Part shown: positions 11,001 through 23,000 of the stretch, piece after piece | Layout of the letters: each line of letters opens with the position of its first letter | How positions within the stretch are numbered: the first letter of the stretch is position 1 | Source: Verrucomicrobiota bacterium | Lineage (GTDB): Bacteria > Verrucomicrobiota > Lentisphaeria > JABSQK01 > JAJFLO01 | Length of the DNA stretch: 59,432 nt | Direction of reading: 5' to 3' | Assembly (NCBI GenBank): GCA_021772675.1 | Contig: JAJFLO010000399.1 | Location: 1-59,432 of the forward strand | Notes under the pieces: generated by a model | The model's database searches: none | The model's input: only the letters and a program-made list of their open reading frames with translations | Told to the model about the DNA's origin: nothing | Program-made: the position numbers and the translations under genes

Positions 11001-14000
11001 TTTTATCTTTATCGACGGCCTCCACCTCTTTGACTATGTTTTGCTGGATTTTTTCTATGCGGACTTGTTACTGAAGGAAAGGGGGTACATTGCGTTTGAT
11101 GACAGCCGAGCTCCCGGGGTTAGTCCCGTTCTTGATTTTATTAGAAAAAATAGAGACTATAGAGAAATTCCTTCCTCGATTAACAGATTGACTATTTTTC
11201 AAAAAAACGATTCTGATCAAAGATTTTTAGGGGATCCTTCCGGTTTTGTCGAGTGTTTTGGCAAATCAACGACGTTTCGTTCAGCAGATAATAGTCAGAA
11301 GACGGTCGATCATCAGGAATTAATGCAGACGTTCGTTTCTAAAATTAGCGATTTTATCCGCTGTAATCTTTTTCCCATTGAAAAACCGTGGAACTGCATC
11401 ATCAATCTTGAAGGCAAAAGGAATACATCCTGGAAAGTTCGTTTGACTCAAGATCGCGTAGAATATGCCTTTTTGAAATTGAAACAACACCCACTTCGTG
11501 CTGATTCGCAAATAGAATTGAAAAACAATGAGGGGCACGATACGAAACATGACAGCCATGATTCTGTTCATCAAACCAAAGATAAAATTGCCATTGTCGG
11601 CATTAGCGCCCGATTGCCTAAATCAGAAACAATTGATTTGTTTTGGGAAAATTTGCTTAACGAGCGGGATTTATTTTCTGAGATTCCCAAAGACCGCTGG
11701 GAATGGAAAAACAGCAACGACGGCAGTGAACGCCATGCTAATAAAACAAGCCTAAAAGTAGGAGGATTCATCGATGATATTTATTCATTTGACTCTTTAT
11801 TTTTCAACATATCTCCAGACGAAGCCAAACTCATTGATCCTCATCAGCGATTGCTATTAGAGGAAACCTATAAATGCATTGAGGATGCAGGATATAAATT
11901 AAAAGATTTGGCAGGAAGTAACACTTCGGTTTTTATTGCCATTCATAATAACAGTTTTCAAGAGCGGCATTGGCATATAAACATGGAAATAGATCCATCT
12001 TTAGTAACGGGGGATCATCGCTTTACTGCCAATCGCATTTCATATTTTTTCAATTTCAATGGATCCAGTGAAATCATTAATGCTGCATGTGCTTCAACCT
12101 CGGTAGCCATATGCCGTGCGGTAAAATCTCTACAGCATGGAGAATGCGATATTGTCCTGGTTGGCGCTGCCAGTATTGACTTTTCAAATACGTCAACGAT
12201 GGGACTTTCTAAGTTAGGAATCATTTCACAAACGAACGCTTGTGCTCCGTTTAACGAGGAAATTTCCGGATTGATACCGGGAGAAGGTGTGGGGGTTATC
12301 ATGCTAAAACGCCTTTCCGACGCCGAAATTCAGAAAGACAACATTTATGGGGCCATCGCGGGGAGTGGAATTAATCATGCAGGAAACCTGTCGGGATCGT
12401 TTCTCATACCGAATTCTATTTCACAGATAAACCTGATGCAGCGAGTTTTAAACGAAACCCGAATAAGGGCAGATCAAATCGATTATATTGAAGCCCACGG
12501 GACGGGCGGGCATGCAGACGCTATAGAGTTGGAAGCGATCAAAAAGGTCTTCGGGAAGGAAAATGTGACCGAAGATATAAATAATGAAATACACATAGGA
12601 AGTGTAAAATCATATTTAGGCTTCAGTGATGCGGCCAGTGGTATTCCGCAATTGGTAAAAGTTATATTGATGATGAAATATAAAACGTTTATTCCAACCT
12701 TGAATTTTCAAAATGAATCCTCTTCTGTCAGCCTCAAGAATACCGGTTTGTCAATACTCAAAGAAAAAAAGGCTTGGAGTGCCGGGCTGGATGACGATCG
12801 AATTTCAAGATCAAGAATAGCTGCAATTAATTCGTACGGATTGGGAGGGACTACGGCCTTTTTACTCGTTGAAGAGTACGATAAATCAGCACCAAACGAA
12901 AAGAAAGGCATTAATCGGGCTGAACCTTTCTGTATTCCCTTGTCAGCTCCCGCGCAAGATGCGTTGCGGAGTTACGCTGAACGAATCCATCAATATATTC
13001 TTCGCAACAACCAGATCAATCTGGATGAATTAGCTTATACCCTTCAAGTGGGGCGACAGGCATGCAGGTATAGAATTGTTTTCATTATTAATAGTACAGA
13101 TGAATTAGTGCAAAAACTCGATCAATTTCTAAAAGGCGAACAGCACATTGAAAATTGTATTCGAGGCACTGCCGATCAGGAACTCTCTGAAGCGACCTTT
13201 CGCGAGGTCTTTGAGGACAATGACTTCAAGCAAATGGCTGCTCAATGGGTTGTAGAAGGAAAATTAAAACCGCTCGTAAGTCTTTGGATCAAAGGAATAG
13301 AAATCGGTTGGGAGCCGCTGTATCCCGAGGTTAAACCTTGGAAGATTTCTGTCCCTTCATGCCCTTTGGCCCATAGAATTCATAAACCCGAAATCAGAGT
13401 AGAGCAACATCATAAATACAAGGTTGATGAACAGAAGAATACAGTGAATAAACAAATGCACTCTTCTTTAGACAATATTAACGAAACGGTTGTAAAGATT
13501 GTCCAAAACAACTTGGATCTTGGGGCCGGGGATTTTGAATTTGATACGCCTTTTTCAGAGCTTGGTGTCGATTCTTTAAGGGTGGTTCAATTAGTCGCTA
13601 ATCTGGAGTCTGAGTTCAATATTAAATTACGGACGTCCGACGTATACAGCTATCCCAGTATCGAGAAGATAACTGAATATATTGCCTCGGTTCTGAAGGA
13701 AAATTGTATCAGGGAATCCGAAACTGAATTAACTCAATCCGCTAATAAAAAATTGCCCGTTCATTCCGGGATGGATTATGATCAGAATCGACCGATTGAC
13801 AATGAAGACATCGCAATCATTGGTATGAGTTTGCGCTCGGCAGGGGCAAACAATTATACTGAATTCTGGTCTAATTTAAAACAAAAATATTGTGGCATCA
13901 CCGATCTTCCAGAAGATCGTGAGCTAACTTTTGATTCTGAAAGATTAGGAACATTGAAGGGAGGATATCTTTCAGATGCAGATAAATTTGACTCGTCGTT

Positions 14001-17000
14001 TTTCAACTTTACTCCTGAAGATGCTAATTGTCTTGATCCCGGGCATCGAATCTTATTGGAGTCAGCCTATGCGGCAATTGAAGATTCCGGATATAGTCCT
14101 GCCAGTTGGAAAGGGACAAAAAATGGTATTTTTATTGGTCTTGAGGAATCAGATTATCCCACAACTGAGACATCTAAATTCACCTCAGTTCATGGAGGAA
14201 CGGCTTCCGCCAGAATTGGATATTATTTGGATACCAGTGGGCCATTGTTGACTTTAAATACAGCATGCTCATCGTCACTGGTTGCCGTTCATTATGCCTG
14301 CAAAAGTCTTTTGGACGGGGAAAGCGATTGTGCGTTAGCCGGCGGATGTCATATCACCTGTGATCCCGTCGGCATGTTATCCCGCTTATCGCAAACCGAA
14401 GGCATGGTGTCACCGGATGGAACCTGTTATGCTTTTGATCAACGGGCCAATGGTATGGTTATTGGTGAAGGTGTTGGGGTGGTCGTGTTGAAACGGTTAT
14501 CCGATGCCTGTCGCAATCATGACACTATTCATGGAATTATTAAAGGAACTGGAATTAATTTTGATGGAAAGTCAAATGGATTAACTGCCCCGAATGGTGC
14601 GCGACAACGTGAATTATATGAACATATCTGTATGAAAAGCGGGGTAGAACCCCATCAAATTTCTTATATAGCGGCGCACGGAACCGGAACTCCTTTGGGG
14701 GATTCGGTAGAATGTAATGCACTCATTGATGTTCATAAGGCATCGACCAATAGAAAACAATATTGTGCATTAACATCTGTCAAAACAAATATTGGACATA
14801 CCTTAGCCGCATCTGGTGTTATTAATTTGATTTCGGCAACCCTGGCATTAAAACATAAGCAAATCCCTCCTACGCTCAATTTCGATTATTCCAATAACGG
14901 TATAAACTTCAAAGGAAGTCCCTTTTATGTGAATACATCGCTAAAGGAATGGACGATGCCGGAACGATATGCTGCCGTGAATGCTTTCGGGCATACAGGA
15001 ACGAATGCTCATGTTATCCTTTGCAATGAAGATGCTTCCACAGAAAGAAATCAAGCGGTATCAATTCATCATTCCGATGTCTCTACTTTATTTATATTAT
15101 CAGCTAAAAATGTGGCTTGCTTGAAGTCATATGCGCGGGTGGTAGCATCCTATTTAGCGTCTTGCGACAATCTTGATTTGAGATATTTTTGCTACACCTT
15201 CCAGGTGGGGCGCGAGGCAATGAGTGAGCGACTGGCGGTCATTTCTACCGATAAGGATTCGTTAATGAATACTCTGACAGCATTTGTGGAGGAGAGACAT
15301 ACCGAAGGACCGTTTTTTCGCGGGAGTTTAAAGAAGAACAGTGCGATTAGCAGAGAGGGAACATCTTCTAATGCAAGATTGATTGAGGAATACTTTCGAG
15401 ACAGGGAATATGCTCATTTGGCGGAGTGGTGGGTGAAAGGTTTGGACATTGCCTGGAATCAGATGTATGAGCCTGGAAATATTCGACGATTGGCGGGGCT
15501 TCCCACATATCCTTTTGTAAGGGAACGTTATTGGCTAAAAGTGGAGAATTCAAAAGAATCAGGCCGTGTCAATGACGTGACCGGACCAGTAAAAACAGAC
15601 AGGTACTCCAGCCGGCAATTTCCTTTACCTGAGAAGAATAATGGGATCAACAATCATTCTTCCCAATTTGACATAGAAGAAACCGCGCAATTATTCATAC
15701 TTAAATTGGTTGCGGATCAATTGCAAAAACCGGTTAGTGTCATCGATAGTGCTGCAAGTTTTTCCGATATAGGATTGACTTCTGCCGGGCTTGTAAGCAT
15801 GACCAAGGAGATCAAAAATAAGATTCATTCAGAATTCTTGCCCAGCCTGTTTTTTGAATATACAACGCCGTCAGATTTATCATCTTATCTTGCCAAAAAC
15901 TATGCCGATGCAGTTGATCGTTTAATTGTGCCGAAAAAGGAATTGAAAAGAGATATTAGCGGAACAGGATTAATAGATGATCAAAAGATTTTGGTATCCC
16001 GTCCGATAAAGACAGGAATCGAGAATCCGTTGGGGTATACATCAGATGTAGAACCCTCTGAAGTAGAAAATAGACCTCAAAAGCTGAGCATTGCACCTAA
16101 AAAATACCCGCTTTCAGAAGACCAGAAAGGTGTTTGGGCATTGCAGAAAACCTATCCCGAAATGACTGCCTATAATGTTCCCCTTTGTTTTCGTGTTTTT
16201 GGCATAAACATTGACTTGTTTAAAAAATCTTGTCAGTTTTCAGTAATGCAGCATCCCATTTTATACTCCATGATTAGGGAGGAGAATGGAATTCCATATC
16301 AATGGATGCTGCCTGCGCAAGATCTAGTCGTTGAACAAGAGGATCTCTCGGATTTTGAACCAAATAAAATTTTAGCCTATCTAAAGAAAAAAAACAAGGA
16401 ATTCTTTGTTCTGAATGAGGACCCCTTGCTGCGAATTCACCTTTTTTCCTTGTCCAGTGTAGAAACAATAGTATTGATGGATATTCATCACCTTGTTTTT
16501 GACGGCAACTCGATTTCGATATTACTGAGAACACTCTTTGATGCGTATCGGGATTTTATAAACGGGAAAGATCCTATTCTCGTTTCTTTGCCAGCCACCT
16601 ATTATGATTTTGTCAAAGAAGAACAAAGAATGCTTGAAAGCGAGGAAGGAGAATCCCGCCTTCTGTTTTGGAAACAACAGTTATCCGAGCCTTTACCTCA
16701 CTTGACTTTACCAACTGATTATCCTCGCTCTTCTACTCAAAATGAATTTTTAGGAAAAACCCGTTCCCAACGTCTTCCTTCCGAATTGTGTGTGCAAATC
16801 AAACGGTTTGCAAAAAGCCAACAAACCTACTTGTCAGCTGTGTTTATGGGGTTGTTAGACGTTCTGCTGCATCAATATACGGGGCAAAGAGACCTTGTCG
16901 TTGGCATGCCGGTCAATGGTCGGAATCAAGCGCGTTTTGATCAAGTTCTAGGCTATTTGATTAACATGGTTCCCATGCGGAGTAAAATTTCGAAAAATGA

Positions 17001-20000
17001 ATCCTTTTTAGCGTTCTTAAACACGCTGCAAAAGACCATTGTCAATGGAATGGCTCATGCCTATCCTTTCTCAGCGTTGATTCGGGGTCTGGACATTCCG
17101 ATAGTGGACAGAAGAGCTCCTGTATTTCAAGTGGCTTTCTTGTACCAGGATTTCTTCAAAGAAATCGATCGTCAGGAATTTCCCATCCAGTTTGTTGAAG
17201 GTATGCATCAAGAAGGAGAATACGAGATTGTTTTGGAGGTTTTCGAACACCAAGATAGTTTTGTGCTGAATTGGAAATACAATCCTGAGTTGTTTGATGA
17301 ATCAACCATCATTCGCATGATGGGACATTATTCAAAGCTCATCGAAGCGGTCATTAGCCAACCTCAATTAGCCTTAGACGAATACTCTATCGTCTCAAAG
17401 GAGGAGGAAAAAATAGTTCTTCGGGATTGGAATAATACCCAAGCAGCCTATCCCAAAGATATGTGTGTCCATGAACTTTTTGTCGCGCAAGCCGAGAAAT
17501 ATCCACAAGCCACGGCGGTTGTTTTCAAAAATCAATCATTAACTTATAACCAGCTGGATCAAAAAAGTACAGCACTAGGCCAGTACCTGCAAAATCAAGG
17601 GCTTCGATCTAATGAACTCGTTGGTATTTATGTAGATCGTTCGCCCGACATATTAGTGGCCTTTTTAGGCGTACTCAAGGCGGGTGGAGCTTATGTGCCT
17701 CTGGATCCGGAGTATCCCGAGGAACGATTAAAATATATCTTAAAACATAGTGAGGCCCATTTCATTCTTACGCAATCCCGACTAAAAAAAAGAGTTGAAG
17801 GCTTATTGGGTCCACAAAGCCAATCTGAAACCTCAAAGCAGGGGACTTCGATTGTGGCTTTAGATGAGCCGTGGCCAGATATTCAAGGAATTCCGATAAC
17901 GCTGAAAAAAGTACCAAGTTGTGATTTAGCTTATGTCATTTATACCTCAGGAAGCACCGGTTCCCCAAAAGGTGTGATGATTCGCCATCAGGCGTTAACG
18001 AATCTTCTTGTTTCAATGACGAATCGGCCTGGGCTTCACCGAAAAGACAAATTACTTGCGGTGACAACCTACAGTTTTGATCTATCTGTTCCTGATTTAT
18101 ATCTGCCCATTATAAATGGCGCTCAATGCCATATTTGCGACCTTGAAACATCAAAAGACGTAGAACGGCTGAAGAAGTGTATTCAGCAGATTAAGCCCAG
18201 CATTATGCAGGCGACTCCATCAACCTGGATGATGCTTTTTCATGCCGGTTGGAAAAATGAAGAAAATCTTAAAATTCTCTGTGGGGGGGACGCCCTCACA
18301 GAACCTTTGAAAAAACACTTTGTTCGAACAAAGAGTCAGGCTTGGAATTTATTTGGTCCAACTGAAACAACGGTGTGGTCAGTTATTGAACAGATTGAAG
18401 CGGAAAGACCAATTACGATTGGAAAACCGATTGCCAATACTCAGATCTATATTCTGGATTTTCACCACCGGCCGACCCCAATTGGTATTCCTGGAGAACT
18501 GTGTATTGCGGGGGAGGGTTTGGCTAACGGATATTTCAATCAACCCGAATTAACTGCCGAAAAGTTTATAGACAATCCGTTCAATCCCGAAACTAAACTC
18601 TATCGCACCGGAGATTTGGCCCGGTGGCGGATTGACGGCCGGTTAGAGTTTCTTGGGCGTATGGATTTTCAGGTTAAAATTCATGGATTTCGCATTGAGT
18701 TGGGTGAAATAGAATGTCAACTTAATCGTCACTCAGATATTAAAGAAAGTGTTGTCATAGTCAAAGAGAATGCAGGATCAAAACAGCTGGTGGCCTATTA
18801 CGTTCCCCATCGACCAGGAAAAAATGATTCGAAAGAGTTAAAGCGTTATTTAGAGACGAAACTGCCAGAGTATATGGTTCCCGCGTTTTTGATTCCTCTG
18901 GATACAATTCCTTTATCCTCCAATGGAAAATTAGATCGAAAAGCGTTGATGAGTCGTAAAATTTCTATAATTAAAAACGACCAGAGGGTACTTCCTGCAT
19001 CGGCAATTGAAAAGAAGGTGTTACAACTTTGGCAAGAGATTCTGGAAGTTCAAAACATCGGAATTACAGATGGTTTTTTTGCTGTAGGAGGCAACTCAAT
19101 AAGTGCCGTGATTCTATCTGATAAAATTAGCAAGACGTTTCACGTTTCATTTACCGCAAAAAATCTATTCAAATATTCAAATGTTCAACTGATTAGTCAG
19201 TATTTAAATGAAATGGATGAAGTTATTTCGCCATCGGAAGCTGGTCAGGAGGAATTAACAAAAAATCAGGGGTCGTCCTCACGCCTTTTTGAAGGCGAAG
19301 ATTCTCAAAAGCCATACAAATACCCGGACTATTATAAGGAATCTTTGGCCATTATAGGCATGTCGTGTCATTTTCCCGGGGCAACGAATTATAGAGAATT
19401 TTGGCATAATCTTAAAGAAGGCAAAGAAAGCACGCGATTTTTATCCAACGAAGAACTGTTTGAGGCCAATGTCCCAGAGAAACTAATTAACAATCCCCAT
19501 TATGTTCCCATGCAATTAGCCATAAATGGAAAAGATTTATTTGATCCCGGTTTTTTTAGTCTTTTACCGAATAATGCGACTCTTATGGATCCTCAATTCC
19601 GTCTCTTATTGCTTCATTCCTGGCAAGCCATTGAGGACGCAGGTTATGTTGCCAAAGATATCCCGGAGACCAGTGTTTTTATGTCGGCCTCCAATAGTTA
19701 CTACCAAGCCTTGCTAACACAGTCTGCGATGATTCAGGAATCCGATGAATTTGTGGCTTCAATTTTAGCTCAGGGAGGAACTATTCCGACTCTAATTTCT
19801 TATCAATTGGGATTAAAAGGGACAAGTATGTTTGTTCATTCTAATTGCTCATCCTCACTGGCCGCATTATCTGTAGCCAGCCAAAGCTTACAATTGAACG
19901 AAGCAAGAACCGCGATGGTAGGTGCATCGACCGTCTTCCCTCCCTCGAAAATCGGGTACGTATATGAACCGGGGCTTAATTTTTCAAGTGACGGACATTG

Positions 20001-23000
20001 CCGAACCTTTGATGCGTCAGCTGATGGCATGATTGCCGGAGAAGGGGTCGGTGTAATCGTCTTGAAAAAGGCTCTAGATGCCATTGAGGATGGCGATCAT
20101 ATTTATGCGCTCCTCCGGGGCATCGGCTTGAATAATGATGGTTCGGATAAAGCGGGATTTTATGCACCGAGTGTAAATGGCCAAGCTGCAGTTATTGAAA
20201 AGGTGTTGACGTCAACCGGGATTGATCCGCGGTCGATTGGCTATGTTGAGGCACATGGAACAGGAACGAAATTAGGGGATCCTATTGAGGTCATGGCCTT
20301 GACAGAGGCTTATCAAAAATATACACCCCAAAAACAGTATTGCGCTCTTGGTTCCGTAAAACCGAATATCGGACACCTAGATACGGCTGCGGGATTAGCC
20401 GGTTGTATTAAAGTTGCTTTAAGCTTGAAGAATAAGGAAATTCCTCCATCCATTAACTACACAAAACCGAATCGGGAAATTAATTTTGAGCAATCACCCT
20501 TTTATGTGATAGATCGCTTAAAGAAATGGTCCGAAGAGTCAACGCCACGTCGAGCAGCGTTAACTTCGCTTGGCATTGGGGGAACAAATGGCCACGCGAT
20601 TCTGGAAGAATATCAGGCTGTCGCAGCAGAGCAGGCTTCTGTTAAATTAAATCACGGTGTACAAAACCGGGATCAGCAAGTTTACGTCGTCCCTTTATCT
20701 GCCAAAAACAAGGAGCGGGTTTATACTTATGCCAAAAAGCTGTTAACGTTTCTTAAAGAACATCAAAACAACATCTCTGATCTAAGAAATTTATCATACA
20801 CCCTTCAGATAGGACGAGAGGCGATGCAAAGTCGGGTGATTTTTATTGTCCGCTGTGTGGATGAACTGATTGAGAAACTGGAGGGTTTTATCGGTGAGAA
20901 GAAAAAGAAGTGGTTTGTAGGGGAAGTTAGAAAGGGCAATAATGGTTCTGAAAGTTTCGAACACAACGAGGATTCTGAGCAACGCATTCACAAATGGATC
21001 GTAAAAGGAAAATTTAAGAAGCTTGCAAAATTTTGGATAAAAGGGGGGCATATAGAATGGACATTGCTTTATCAAGACGACCGACCTCAGCGAATGAGTC
21101 TTCCGACCTATCCATTTGCCGAAGAATACTATGGAATTCAGAATAAGGCAGGCAAGATTTGTGGAACGATGCAAGAATATCCATCCCTTAAATCTGATGG
21201 AGAAGTTTCAAAAAGACTTGAAACATCCGGTATGTTGATGCTTAGACCTGTCTGGAGGGAAAATTCCATTAGTCCCGGTAAAAAAGATCACGAATACGCG
21301 GAACATAAAGTATTCCTGTGTGGTTTTAGGAAAAACCGTCAGCGATTGCAGGATAAGGCCTCGGAACTCTCTTTTGTTCATCTGGAGTCAGATGAAAAGA
21401 CATTAGAAAATCGCTTTGAAGACTATTCATTAGAATTGTTTGAAAATATTCAGACGATTCTTCAGGAAAAATCTGAAGACCAGGTACTTCTTCAAGTCCT
21501 TGTTCCGGATAAAGGTCCTGAACAGGTTTTTTCCGGGCTTTCAGGACTTTTAAAAACAGCGCATATAGAAAACCCCAGGATTGTGGGGCAGATCATCATT
21601 ATTCAGGAAGAAGAGAGGACAAATGATCTCATTGCCAGGCTACTGCATTGCCGTAATTATCCGGAGTATCATCAATTCCGCTATGGAGGGGAAAAATGTT
21701 TTGTCAGCGGCTTTGAGGAAGAGACCAGTTCTGAGTTAGGAAGGGAGCTGCCTTGGAAGGAGGGCGGAGTTTATCTCATCACCGGTGGAGGCGGGGGCTT
21801 GGGGTGGATGTTTTCCCGGGAAATTGCAGAAAAAATAAAAAATGTAAAACTGATCCTCACGGGCCGTTCAGAATTGGAAACAGAGAAAAAAGAGAGACTC
21901 AAGGACCTTGAATTTCTGGGAGCAAAGCTTGAATATCACGTTTCAGATGTTTCTGACAAGGATTCCGTTGAGATCCTCATTCGGAAAGTTCAAAAAGATT
22001 TTGGCGAGATCAATGGGATTATCCATAGCGCGGGAATTATCAAAGACAACTTTATCCTAAAAAAAACCAAGGAGGAATTTGCCCAGGTGCTTGCTCCAAA
22101 GGTTAAGGGTGTCATGAACCTTGACGAAGCAACAAAAAACCTTGAGCATCTGGACTTTTTTGTGATGTTTTCCTCGGCTTCCGGTGCATTGGGCAGCGCA
22201 GGGCAGGCAGATTATTCGGCTGCTAATGCATTCATGGATTCTTATGCCACGGTTCGCCAATCGCTATGTGAGAGGAGGTCGCGAAGCGGTCGAACCTTGT
22301 CGATTAATTGGCCACTATGGAAAGAGGGCAACATGGGCGTTGATGAAACGACTGAAAAAATTCTCAAAGACGGTTTGGGTATGTTGCCCATGAAAACCTC
22401 TTCGGGAATTGCCGCCTTTTACCGCAGTTTATCTTCTAACCCGTCCCAGGTACTGGTGATGAACGGCATCCTGAAAAAAATGAAACAAAACCTGCTTGTC
22501 GATAAATCGGAGAAACTGTCGGAGAAGAAAACCACGCCAGCTTCCCCGGTTAATTTCAAGACGCTTCAAGCAAAAACCTTGCACAGGCTTAAACTTCTTG
22601 TTGGGAAGGAAATGAAATTTCCCGCGTCCAGATTTGACCCGGAAGAAGCTTTGGAAAGTTATGGGATTGATTCGATTATCATCACCCGGTTGAATCAAAA
22701 ATTAGAAGACATTTTTGGAGAAATTTCCAAAACCTTATTTTTTGAATATCAAACATTAGGCGCCTTAACAGTTTATTTTATTACGAATTATTCTCAAGCC
22801 TGTGTGCAGTGGATAGGTCTTCAAGAAGAGCCATCCACTGTTTCAGAGGAAATAGTAGACGAACGTTCTTTTGCAGGAACGTTTTCCTCGCTTACTTCCT
22901 TAAAATTGAAGAAGATTCGCTCGTGTGCATCTGCTTCAAGGGTAATGAATAATAATGGGACTCAAGAACCCACTGCCATTATTGGTATAAGTGGCCGTTA

